Source: Taudactylus pleione (lineage: Eukaryota > Chordata > Amphibia > Anura > Myobatrachidae). Taken from it: a stretch of DNA of 64,000 nt. The stretch is from positions 3,688,501 to 3,752,500 of the forward strand of contig JAUIMM010000636.1 in the NCBI GenBank assembly GCA_031769625.1, written 5' to 3'. Shown here piece by piece: positions 22,721-34,456 of this stretch. Within the stretch, counting starts at the first letter, position 1. The number at the start of each line of letters is the position of its first letter. Below the pieces are notes generated by a model. The model made no database searches. It saw only the letters and a list, made by a program, of their open reading frames with translations, and had not been told where the DNA came from. Made by a program: the position numbers and the translations under genes.

Positions 22721-24770
22721 TGTACAGTATTTCATGGCTCTTCTTGCACTATATGTAAATATGAACCACTTTTACTACTTTGTTCCTCACTCCTTTATCT
22801 TAGTTACTTTGCCTAGATATGAGTACATCACCCACAATACACTCTTGGGGGAGGATCTACCCAATACAATCTAACTCCTGCACCTAGAACTGTCACGTCT
22901 GATCTGTTCATGCGTCAGTTGCCACAAAACGCTGCAAATTAAAATATATACATATACCAAAACAATAGAGGCCTACTTATTGGATCTCCCCTCTCTGAGA
23001 TACCAGAGGGGAGATCCAAAGTACAAGTGTGCATGAAGCATGACAACACAATTTGTGACTTCATGCATGGAAGTAGGCAGGATCCGTGATGATTGCCTAC
23101 TTGGGAGCCTGGGAGTAATCTCTGAAAGTCTGAAGTCTCCTGGACATTTTTGGAGAGTAGACATGTACAGTATGACCAAAACATGTTTCAATAAAATAGC
23201 AGTGACAGTAAAAAAAAAAATACTCTGATCAGGAGTTATGCATCTTCATGTTCCGCATACAGACTGTGGCCTAATGCCCTTATATCATCATGTAATTCCT
23301 CTACCACATCTACTGTAATATACCTACATTTCACAGTAGTCAATGCATTATTCTACATATATAGCCTGGTGTAATCTGACGTCACAGCTTTACGTTTTAA
23401 AAATTATTTTGTACTAAACTTTATAGGTAATTATTTTCCAAGCTTTATTATAAGGTTATTTATTTTCTAACATGTATTATAAAGATGAAGGTGATTTCAG
23501 AGATATGTACCCTGTACATGAGCCCATGGCTTCTTGCCTCTGGCTTATGTGGTAATCTAGTTTCCTAATATCATTATTATTTGCAGTAGGATTTACATTT
23601 TTTCATATAGAATCTTTTCAAATGTTACACTGTTCTCATGATCACAGACATTATAAATGAGCTTAATATGCATCTGGATGATCAATGTGTTCCTTTCTAA
23701 ATGATCATCATACCGATTGTGCAAACCATAGGCTGTCTCTGGTACATTGCAGATGTAGTAGCGACTACTGACAGTGGCTGCAGTTATATCTCCGTGGTAA
23801 CTTACATTTTTATTCTTCTATAGGGTCTCATTTATTGTAACCTTTACAAAATGTATTTAAGTTTATATTCCTACAGCACTTCATTTGTATTAGTTCGTGT
23901 TTTATTTTACAAACAAATTGTTCTTTACTGAAGCTGCTGGAGGTACAAATAGCAAATGTTAATGAAACATTATGCAATGCCAACTTAAATGTTTAAAATA
24001 CATTGTGGCAACTCCGTAGTCTCCTTTAAAAAAAAAAACTATGTGTAGGAAATAATATACTTTACAACAGTCGGTCCTGTGTGCAGTAGTGGAACACATT
24101 CATATATTTTCTGGTTAACACTTGTGGTCAGACACCTGCTGCCATAACAGAGGTCAGTAGTGTAGCTGACCCAGCATGAGCTTAGATAAGTTACACCTAC
24201 TCCTGCCATCTTACGCACATAACTTATGTAACATATGCACAAATAATAATTACTAACAGAATATATAGACAACACAAATGTTTCATTCTTATGTTTAGAA
24301 TCGTAATGAATTTATAGCCTTGCAATGTTTTCCGCAATATAAAATTAGCAAAATACATGATTGATAAATAAATTGCCTACGTTAGCCATTATATAAATAT
24401 AAACTCCATACATCCTGTTGTATCTGTAAATGGCTCCAATATATATAATGGATCGTCATTTACTTTGTCACTGCTGCAGTTTAATATGAGGAATTTGTTG
24501 TTTTGCAATGTTTTTTTTAGGCATAGTTGTTAAATAAATGAATGGTTCCTAACGACAACTATTAAGTATTTCTAATTAAAAGTCATATGTCATGCTTACC
24601 AGCAGCAGGTTGCAGGACTCCATACACACAGCCAGCTGCTGCTCTCACACTCCTCATTTCTGTGGGCAGATGCTGCTATCAGGTACATTTAATGAAAAAT
24701 GAAATTATTTGTCTGCTGTTTATCACACTATCTCAGCTTTGGTTTCAACAAAAAGATAAAGAAGTAAAAT
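22721..24770. other. unassigned AT-rich sequence
   Basis: Contains a short hairpin at about 22980-23018 (GGATCTCCCCTCT facing AGAGGGGAGATCC). No gene or element could be supported. Confidence 0.45.
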
Positions 24771-24866
24771 ACAGGATAGATGGATGGACGGACGGACAAA
24801 TAGAGCAGAAAGATAAAGCAGAAAGATAAAGCAGATAGATAGACAGAAAGATAGATAAAGCAGATC

Positions 24867-24943
<77 letters not shown>
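24771..24943 (+). repeat. GATA microsatellite with degenerate flank
   Basis: Pure (GATA)n from 24867 to 24943, about 19 copies. It is preceded by degenerate GGATGGACGGACG and AAAGATAAAGCAGA repeats from 24771. Confidence 0.97.
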
Positions 24944-25096
24944 TTAAGTGATGTGCAGTATTCTTACTTCTATTTCCAAGCATCGCATTAACTAAGCTGC
25001 CGACTGGCTTTGAAAATCTGACGTTTAGTAAATAGGGACCCCATTCATGTGCATTATAAAATAAAATGCTGTATATATGTAAAAGTAATTGCATAA

Positions 25097-25100
<4 letters not shown>

Positions 25101-25163
<63 letters not shown>
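25101..25163. repeat. TA dinucleotide microsatellite
   Basis: Two TA runs interrupted once by CAG near 25131. Confidence 0.97.
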
Positions 25164-25166
<3 letters not shown>

Positions 25167-25767
25167 ATATATATAAAACTGTGGTTGAAGTGGCCTGTAG
25201 CGGTTTTGCTTTCTTTGTAACTCTATTCCATTCCATTCACTGATATCTTCAGTATTGCAACTTATAACATTTCTACTTCAGCTACATAAAAATGTACGGC
25301 AGAACTACTTGATGGATTTTGTCTGTACATACTTCTATGTCCGTAAAGGGAAATCTATGATATTTGTGGCCATGAGTTGCTGAGGATATGTCAGAATACC
25401 ATCACCTTTACTTGAATTGCCCCAAAAGATTAGAATTAAATTTGAGCAAGGTTTAACCATGTTTGAGCTGGTTTGCCATGTCCTATAGGCTGCCTTGTAT
25501 AGTATTAACAGTTTCCCAGTGCATGGCAAACATCGCACCTTTGAAGTCTAATATTGTTGAACATATTATTAAATGTGACCATTTTAACAAGAACAGACAT
25601 AATTCTATACTTCAATTAAACATTAAGAACTTCAAACTTAATCAGTAATGTTCACTATTTGAATGACAAAAATGTTAAAACTATAACATGTATCTATTAA
25701 AAATGTAATTACTGTAGCGATGGGAATTTTGTAGTTTATTTTAACATATATAAGTACTAAAGATAAT

Positions 25768-26317
25768 GGCCCTCATTCAGAACCGGACGCTCTGAGCAGA
25801 GCGCTCGCTCTGAATGAGGGCCGTCCTCCATAAAAATGGAGTGTCCTCCTGGACGCTCATATAGCTGTGGGTCACCACCCACAGCACATACGAGCGTGCA
25901 GGATGATGGTCGCGATGGTCTTGACCATCGCGACCATCGCCAGTGCGACCAGAAGCCTGTGGTCGGGGTTTTCGACCACAAGCCCTGGAGTGATTTTGGC
26001 TCTATCAGAGACAAAATCACTCCCACTGACATAACTAGTGATGTCAGTGGGGCCGGCTTCTGACGGTAGGCGTTCCCTTGGGAACGCCTCCGTCTGGCAG
26101 GCACGCCCCCGGCATGCCCACCAAAGGGGGCGTGTTGTCAATCAACATCGACAGCACGCCCCCTTTGATCAGACACAACGAGCGAAGGAAAGTCCTTCGC
26201 ACGTCGCGTCTGGCGCATGCGCACGACGGAGCTCCCTCCGTCGTGCGCATGCGCAGTGCACACCATCGACCCACTTGCGAGCGGACAGCCGCTTGCGAGT
26301 GGGTCTGAATGAGGCCC
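25768..26317 (+). mobile_element. hairpin-string element C, copy 1 (550 bp)
   Basis: Termini GGCCCTCATTCAGA and TCTGAATGAGGCCC are inverted, flanked by AAT on both sides (25765-25767, 26318-26320). Almost the whole element is consecutive hairpins. Examples: 25768-25781 with 25809-25822; 25905-25920 with 25923-25938; 25988-25998 with 26012-26022; 26023-26033 with 26041-26051; 26062-26077 with 26080-26094; 26122-26139 with 26150-26167; a perfect 18-bp stem 26213-26230 with 26237-26254; and 26268-26284 with 26290-26305. Open frames across it are spurious. Other copies: 49645-50136 and 58641-59180. Confidence 0.9.
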
Positions 26318-26320
26318 AAT

Positions 26321-27110
26321 AACTGCAAGCAGCAACCTGGCTCAAATTCTTAACCATACTGTGAATAAGAGTGAGTTCCTTGAACCGGCTAAATTCAATA
26401 ACATTTTGAACCAATTTGAATTATATTAGCATCACTATACTCTTATAGAGTTTATATTTATTTAGGCCGTTCTGTAAATTTAAGTCACATTTTTCCAGTT
26501 AAGATTCCACATCATACTACAGACGGACTGTACTGGTTTCCTGAGAATTGCAACAGTAAAATAACTGTGTAACTTAATAACTGTGTAACGATTCCCCTGA
26601 CTACAGAGCTGCATGTGTTAACGTTAAATGTGCAGTTTCATCAGTTATGGACGACTACAGGTTTATTGTACATTTATCACAAATGTCTGTGCTCTTTACA
26701 CACACAATAGATTGCGTAAGGTACTGTACATATTACCTCATCAAAAATTTCCCCTGGATGAAATGAGTGCCATATATATCAATACATGTGTCCATCGTAA
26801 TGCATTTCAAGAATTGGATCTACTTTGTGAAATATGGTTCATAAATCTTTCTGAGAAAATGTGATTACTGTTAGTCAATGTAATATATAAGGCTAAGTGA
26901 GAGAGCAAATAAACATATTACTGACCTGAGATAGTTTAGAGCATTATTTATAGTTACAAGTCTAGAGAAAAACTATCCATTCTGAAAACTGCAAAAGGCA
27001 CAAAAGATTGCATACTCATTCTAATAATAAAATGTAAGTAACATTTATCATGGTAGTGCTACAACTATACTCAGTGGTAACAAGTTACAAGAGTTTTGTT
27101 TAGAAATGAT
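26321..27110. other. unassigned AT-rich sequence
   Basis: No structure seen. Confidence 0.5.
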
Positions 27111-27606
27111 CAGTAGACAGTAACATGAGAGAGATAAAATATACAATGTGTAACATGATGGAGTCTATTCAGCATTGATTTGTTTACATAAAAATTACGG
27201 AAACTATGATTTCCGTATATTTTATGTAACTCTCCTATTCAGCAATGGGATAATGGGGAAGATAACGCAATTATCTTCTCCAGTGATTCCCATCTCGCTG
27301 AGTAACACACTGTAGGGATCAGCCATTGAACTCTACAGTACTTTAATGCTTTTTGCTATTCAGCAAAGCAAAAAGTGTTAAATCACTCGATAAATATTTA
27401 CTTTATATAACGCCATCTCAGAATGGCGTTATATGATGAAAATACTTAAATATCCTTAAAACTGCAGGGACAGAGGGAAATTTTCCCATAAGTCCCTGCA
27501 GCATCTTGTAAGCCCACCCAGTCTCCGTGCCTCCTTCCCGGTGATCGCGAACAGGTAAGTCCACCTAAAGCCTGTTAAACCTGCCAAAAGTGATTGACAT
27601 GTGTAG

Positions 27607-27728
27607 ACAGGCTTTATACTAGCCTGTATACATGTATATTTATGTGCGATTATATTTAACATCTATATATAAATGTAAAATTTAAAAGCACATAAATATA
27701 CATGTATACAGGCTAGTATAAAGCCTGT
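27607..27728. repeat. perfect 41-bp-stem palindrome inside element K
   Basis: 27607-27647 is the exact complement of 27688-27728 with a 40-nt AT-rich loop. The hAT insertion site (CTGTATAC, 27725-27732) overlaps the base of this stem. Confidence 0.95.
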
Positions 27729-27732
27729 ATAC

Positions 27733-29080
27733 CAGAGCTCGACAATTTTTTGTAAAATCTAGGAGCCAGCTTAAAAGTATAGGAGCCAGGCCAAATATTG
27801 TTTTGAGTCCATTCTATAAGAAAACTTGTATAAACCACCACACATGCCCCTCAACCATACCATCAGACTACAACACATGCCTCAATGGTCATCAGCTTCT
27901 GCCACATGCCCATACCTGCCCCCAATTCAAAATATGCTATGCAGTGGGGCTCAAATGTACATTATGCCACACAGTAGGACCACAATTCTTATTATGCCAC
28001 ACAGTAGGACCCAAATGCACACATGCACATAGTAGGGCCCAAATGCACATTATTCCACACCGTAGGACCCAAATGTACATTATGCCACACACTAGGATCC
28101 AAATGCACATGATGCCACACAGTAGTGCCCAAATGCACATAATAAGCCAAACAGACAATGAGACGACAGCTCTAATGATATGCTCCATTACTCACAGGCT
28201 GCACTAAAAGGCAGCGGCAGGAGAAGACAACTCTGCAACTCTGACTGACCAGGCACCACACCACCACCAGCCAGCCCAGTCTGCTCCGCTGCTCCTAAGA
28301 CGGCGCCCGCCCCCGACGGATTCCAGCATCCTCACTACCTGACTGCACATGTCAGGAATCTGACCTTGCGCCTGCGCAAAGCAGGACAAGGGGGCCAGCT
28401 ACGGAAGAGACTTTTATTCAGTCTCTCAGTCTGCCACCACGCAGCCCGGCCAGCCCTGCCCAGGAGAGTGTGAGTCAGAGAGTCTGTCACTGTCACTCAC
28501 TGTCATGATGCTGTGGATGGATGTGCCATGGCCGCCCGTGCGCTGGGGCCCGCGGCTGCACACACTGCCATTGACTGCTCACCTAGCTGAGCTGCTCAGC
28601 CGGCTGACACATGGTAATGTAGGAGAGGCTTCCGGGAATCGGGGCTATGTGTTCGGGGTGGGGGGGTGATCGCCCATGGATCCGTCACTGTCGAACACCA
28701 CTCCCGCAGCAACACACCACTGCTTGCCTACCTCTGACAACTCCCTGCAGCCACGCCGCTCCTCGGCTAAACCCCCGCCTGTGGACCCATGTCACTGCTC
28801 AGCTACCCCTTCTGAAGCCCCCACTCCCGGCCATGAATAGATCCTCTTACAGGCAAGATTTATACAGCCGGAGTTTAGAGAAGGAAAAGTCAGCTCAGCG
28901 GAATCGGCGGCTTTCCATGCATGCACTCTGGAAGTGTCTGTCTACCACATTACAGTCACACTCGCAAATCTCCCCTGGGGCTAACGAGGATCTGCTTCCT
29001 CCCACCCCGAATAATCTTTCCGCCAGGTAGCAAAATCTGGTCGCCATGGCGACCTGGTCCCCGGGTTTTGTCAAGCCCTG
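27733..29080. mobile_element. hAT-type non-autonomous element (1348 bp) with 8-bp target duplication
   Basis: Left end CAGAGCTCGACAATTTTTTG and right end, reading inward, CAGGGCTTGACAAAACCCGG. A perfect duplication CTGTATAC lies at 27725-27732 and 29081-29088. Interior: a 30-bp minisatellite (27931-28142), then GC-rich sequence (28200-28800) and a terminal hairpin CAGGTCGCCATGGCGACC. Frames of 60-134 codons inside show no transposase motifs. Confidence 0.9.
27931..28142. repeat. 30-bp minisatellite inside the hAT element
   Basis: About seven units like TTATGCCACACAGTAGGACC plus CAAATGCACA, with one shortened unit near 28021-28048. Confidence 0.9.
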
Positions 29081-29462
29081 CTGTATACACATGTCAATCA
29101 ATTTGGACAGGCTGGAGCTGTACTTACCCCGTCGGCGGTCACTGCAAGCAGGGACGGAGACTATTCCGTAGCGCATGACCGAGCATGCACAGAAGAAGAA
29201 ACAAGACATTTTTCGGAATCCCGATAACAATGCCTTCTGTGACATCACAGGGACAGCTTGTTACCGCAACCGCTGTCCCTGCACAAAATATTGCTGAATA
29301 GCAGCCATATTTTATCATAATTGATAAAAACTCGTGACGATGTTGCCCGATAATATTCTGGGCAACATCGTCACTCTTGCTGAATAGACACCGATGTGAG
29401 AGAGATAAAATATACAGTATGTGTAACATGATGTGAGAGAGATAAAATATACAGTATGTGCT

Positions 29463-31615
29463 TTCCTTGGTCATAGGAAACTCAATCTAAAGCTCACAAT
29501 AGTAGGTGTGCAATGACAACAAAACCTTATCTGCACATTAAATGGCAGATCTTTCAAGCAAAGGTCCCATAGATCTGCGATGGATTGCAGATGATTTTTT
29601 TTTTTTTCTGGGGATCAGCAATGTATTTATGGGGTACACCAATGGCCAATTCCAACTAAAAAGTGATCAGCATTGGTAAATCAGGTTGTCCATATATTGG
29701 ACAATCTGATACATATTGAATTTCACCAAACAATCGGAGCTGTAGATTACTAGTGTATGGTAACAACCAATTTGCCGAGCGCTAGAAGTAAAAATGATGA
29801 GCCTTTCAAGATTGGCAGATCTGTCTTTCCTGAAAAAGATCTTCAAATCACTGAAAAATATCTGTACTGTATGTGCACAGATTGGTGGATTGGGGAATCT
29901 TTAGATTGCAGGGTCTGTGAATCATTCTTTTGTGATTGCTGATGTGTGGGCCCCTTTACATATAGAAGACATACCGTAGGTGACTGCTTCACTGACACCT
30001 ATGATTAATAGAGGATGTCCAAGAAATCTGGCCTGTTAATAACCAATTAGTTATGGCATTATCTTGCTCTTATGTAATGTAAACCAAGAAAGAACAATTA
30101 ATGATTAATGAGTAGTTAGGTATTGGCTAGTGAGTTATTTAATAGACATGTTGGATAGATTCGATTACATTTTAACACTTTGGTTATTCCAGGTGTATTA
30201 CTTGTCTTGGTTATACAGTCTGATATACAGTATATGTCCAGCAGTGGATTTACTTGTTTTTTTAAGCTAATATTTTGGACAGTTACTTAAGTATACATTC
30301 TGAAAAGATTTGGCTGACTGTAATCATTAACATTTAAAAATTATGTTTTTGTAATTTGTACTTTGCAATCAGTGTTTGTTCACTCTAGATTATAATTGGT
30401 TATAGCTGTCTAATTTAAGGTAAGCTGTTTGTACAGTGATATATGAAATAGTAATTATTATGCTTCTATTTATTTCACATTCTTGGTCAAATCATCAAGA
30501 ATGGTTTTATATATTTTTTCTACAATTTGTGTGTTGTTTTAGTAAATGTAATTATTAGTGACAATATGGGGTAAATTTAATTATTAGTGAGGGTGGTGCA
30601 TTGCCGTTGCAACAGCATAGAAACTTCGGCAATGGCAGCCAAACTCGCCCCCTCGTGGCCCGATCTCGTCCTGGACTTGCTGATTTTTGTACGCAGCCCT
30701 AGCTGTCTACAAAAATTGGGAGGGCTGGAGTTACTGTAAGTGCAGCATATAGCTACACTTACTCGCCTGGACTCACAGGATCGACCCCATACAAGCGATC
30801 CAAAAACATTTTGGAGTCATTTTCATATTTTCATATTTCTTGCTTTAGCAGTTTTTTTGAAAGGCTAAAGATATAACACTTATAGTACATTTTAAGTCAG
30901 TAGTTGACAACATTGACATGCCTGGCCTGCAGCAGTTATCAGCTCATTAAGGTAGAAGTCTTATGCTCCCTTATCTTAGGAATTACATTTTAATTCTCTA
31001 TATATTAGCTAGGCTACTATTGTACTTAACAGTAATTCATATGTGTTTGTATCAGTCTATGCATCATTGCCACCATTTTCCTGATTAAAGCCACAACCAT
31101 GTGTGCTTGTAGCTATATCAGGCCTATTTATCATGATTCAGCGATTACAAAGATTTTCTGTCGCTGCTTATCCCAGTGATATGAAAGTCAGTGGTACAGT
31201 ACTCGAGCACGCAATTGCTGGCAGAGATGTCAGAAGCTCAGTATGCAGACTCTCTCCTCCTACTTCTAATGCCAGGAGTGTGCACTGCCCCCTCCTTTAC
31301 CAGCATACTTGCTCCAGCAGTTTGAGGAGTTTCATCAGACTCCCAGAAGAGTAGACAACCCTCCCACATTCTGCCCACTTCCTACTGTAGTGAAATAGAC
31401 AGGACAGGGGTGCGATGATGCGATATATGCCTCAATACAAGAGCTGCCTGGCCCCAACCCACAAAGTGGTCAGCTGCAGCTTCCCTCCAGGGAAAATGAG
31501 AAAGTCTGTAAGTACTACACCAGATAGCATAACAACACTGCCTTGGCCTAACACGTGCACCTATTGTTACAGTGCTTGACTAAGTACATACATATTGCAC
31601 TTTTCGCTATCTCTC
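29463..31615. other. unassigned sequence
   Basis: Near 31345-31440, 'CCACTTCCTA', 'GATGATGCGAT' and flanking blocks resemble the interior of the 15924-16189 element, so a diverged copy may lie here. The rest shows nothing I can support. Confidence 0.4.
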
Positions 31616-31618
31616 TAT

Positions 31619-31780
31619 GGGGTCTACTTACTAAGCAGTGTCTGGAGACAAAGGGAAAGAAGATAAGGTGCCAGCCAGTCAGCTCCCAACTGTCATTTTT
31701 CAAACACAGCCTGTGACATGGCAGTTGGTACTTTATCTAATTTCACTTTGTCTCCTAACACTGCTTAGTAAATAGACCTC
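31619..31780. mobile_element. element G, copy 2
   Basis: Ends GGGGTCTACTTACTAAGC and the complement of GAGGTCTATTTACTAAGC, with TAT on both sides (31616-31618, 31781-31783). The interior shares GCCAGTCAGCTCC and GTGACATGGCAGTTGG-type blocks with 19156-19318, on opposite arms. Confidence 0.88.
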
Positions 31781-31837
31781 TATATCAGACAAGGGCCTGG
31801 GACACTGCAAACCTAGCAAAACTCAGGATAACACTCA

Positions 31838-31880
31838 GGGTCTCATTCAGACCCGCTCGCAAGCGCTGAGCACTCGCCAT
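31838..31880 (-). mobile_element. truncated end of hairpin-string family C
   Basis: TCATTCAGACCCGCTCGCAA and GCGCTGAGCACTCGC match the complement of the right end of 49645-50136. Only ~43 bp remain. Confidence 0.6.
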
Positions 31881-32669
31881 ACGCAACTTTGCATTTTTTT
31901 TTTAACATGTACTAACAGGCTAAATATTTTATACTGCCTACTGCTTCAGCTATCTCTCTTTTCTAAGACATTGGAATAGCAATATGCAAACTAAGTTTTT
32001 TAAATAGCTCTTTTCCGGTGATTTTAATTTTCTTAACTCTGGCGGATTGCAAACAATATGAGGCTTTGATTTACAGATTCTCCACCGCTGAATTATTACT
32101 TAGAAAATATACCTAAGGTAACTCCTCCCCATAGCCAGAATCCCAATGGCTTGTCTATGCAGACATTTTCCTGGGGCTCCTCTGTTCCTCAGCTCCAAGT
32201 GAACCACAGACATTTAATGTGCACTGTTCAGTTTTTATAGTGTACTACAAATAAAGAGAATATATTTTTGTGGCTGAGAGCCAAGGTGAAGCGTGAATAG
32301 TTCAGTTTTAATGAGACAGGAATAAAACAAAATAATTAAATGGGGAATATACTGTTTTGTTCAAGTTTTCCTATGCATTTAATCCTTTATTACTATGTCT
32401 AATAGGTGCCAGATTTATTTTTCTGTGATGATAATATGAATACTCACCATATACTTCAGGGGCACAATGCCTCAGTAATTAGTACTCGCGTTTACAACAA
32501 CAATTTATGACAGGCTTTATTCTGTACTTGCTCATTTTGCAGAATGCCATTTTTGTATAACTGTTCTATTGACACAAATCTACTTTATAGTTTATGTGTG
32601 CGTATTATTAATGCCAGGAGCAGTAGCAAAGATGAGTACATGTCTGAAACATACAGATGTTTCCAGATT

Positions 32670-33008
32670 CTCTTTGTGCAACTTTTTTCCTTACAGTGTG
32701 TTTTATTCGCACGGTGATGCAAATAGAACACACAAGCAGCTTATGCTGATTACAATGATATGCGGCATGCCTATATTCTGTGTGCTACTGCGGGTGTATC
32801 TGCATGTGAAATGCTACGTTACAGTGTCACAGCCGCTGATAGTGTAACGTAGCGTTTCACATGCAGATACACCCGGATAAACCCGCAGTCGCACACAGAA
32901 TATAGGCATGCCGCATATCATTGTAATCAGCATAAGCTGCTTGTGTGTTCTATCCGCATCGTTTTGCAAATAAGACGCACTGCAAGAGAAAAAGTTGCAC
33001 AAAAAGAC
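32670..33008. repeat. 340-bp foldback palindrome, family unknown
   Basis: Left arm 32670-32823 and right arm about 32842-33008 are inverted copies (for example ATATGCGGCATGCCTATATT near 32760 and its complement near 32910). Small indels separate them, such as 'CGGATAAAC' in the right arm only. The loop is about 18 nt. No flanking duplication seen. Confidence 0.88.
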
Positions 33009-34456
33009 ATTCAACACTACAGTGACGCACGGCGCTCACACGCTATGTGTAAAGCGACTTGTAGCGCACGGAGGATAGATGTGGACACATCTGTACAAAA
33101 TAAATAAATAAATAAAAATCCCCTGTTCAGCATGTTGTATTTCATGCATCCTAAAGTTTTCCCTGGTTCTAGAACTGGAATAAAATGGAAGCTGGGCCGG
33201 GCGCCTGGTAACACAGCATGCTAATGACATAAGGTGCACATATTTTCAGGCTGTACATACTGTACTTTCATTACAAGCAGGCAAGCCTTTCTAATATGCG
33301 ATATAATGGCTACCAATTACTGAAAGACGATGCTGGTCATAAAACATATAAATATTAGGAGCAAGTTATTATTACTATTTTGGAGATATCCATATTATTT
33401 AATGATAGGAAGTATGTGCTTGACTCCTGCGCCTATAACAATGTGATTCACTGACCCTACTGACAAGTTTCCAATGATTATAGAAAAGATTGGATGAGTG
33501 ACACTTTGATCGACCTGTCCACAATCAGCATTTTATTGCAGCTCCCCATTGGTGACCAATTTGGCTTTTGTCGGTGTGTTCCTCATAATCTGTCTTCGTG
33601 ACACCAACTTATTTTTTCAGAATTTATTTCTTCATTTTTCTGCATGGGTGTCAGTGGACCAATTGAACTTTATTCATCTGACAAATAAAAGTTTTCACAA
33701 TCTCTGTGAATTATTTTGCTCCATGGCGAAACAAGTTTAGTGGTTTATACATTGTAGGAAGCTCAACAACATTTTTGTCATTCTGTTCATTTGGACTTAA
33801 TAAAACAGAGATAGACCTATTGCTCCTGTAAAGGTATTTGGCACAAGGGAATAATTCTGCCCTTAGCTTTGGTTTCACATTTTATGTTCCCATCTGTTAC
33901 AGTTCATGTCTTGGGAATATTGGATTTTCCTGTTAGTGTAGTGCACTGCAACTAATCACTATTTCTATTTGCTATGGTTAATTTTTAACCCTTTGAAGTG
34001 TCATGGAGGCTTTTATATGTTTTTTACAATGACCCTTTACCTTCCTATAAAATTGTGATGGTCCCACACTCTTTAAAGATCAACTCGCCTCCTAATTTTC
34101 ACTATATTGACTGAAACAGAAAAACTGCTCTCTAACAGTCCATTTTACCAATGACATGGGGTGCAACATGTAAAGTTCCCCTGTACTTAGGCATACTGTA
34201 GCTACAGTATAAAAAACAATGCTCAACTGCCAGTTGTTTTCATACTTGCAGACTTCAGCAAGTCGCTCTCTGGGAGGTCTATGGAGAAGGGAGGTCCGGG
34301 TGGGCAGGCTGGGAGCAGGGCACCGCAAAATAAGTTGTCGCATCATTATGGCCCCACCCATGTGCTGTTTTACCGCAATTCCTGGCTTTGAGTTGTTGCA
34401 GGAGGACGCGAATCATAGTGAATCACATAGTAAATATATATAAATATATATACATA
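33009..34456. other. mostly unassigned
   Basis: Contains a short AAAT-type run at about 33097-33117. A GC-rich patch at 34255-34365 (GGGAGGTC, GTCGCATCATTATGGCCCCA) is reminiscent of the 15924-16189 interior. Otherwise nothing. Confidence 0.4.

Larger units (their letters stand above)
27160..29392. mobile_element. element K, split by a nested hAT
   Basis: Termini GGAGTCTATTCAGCA and the complement of GGTGTCTATTCAGCA, with GAT on both flanks (27157-27159, 29393-29395). It landed in a short tandem repeat, because GAGAGAGATAAAATATACA occurs once just left (27126-27144) and twice right (29397-29455). Hairpins include CGATGTTGCCCGATAATATT facing its partner near 29362. The hAT-type element 27733-29080 interrupts it. 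No coding capacity. Confidence 0.8.
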
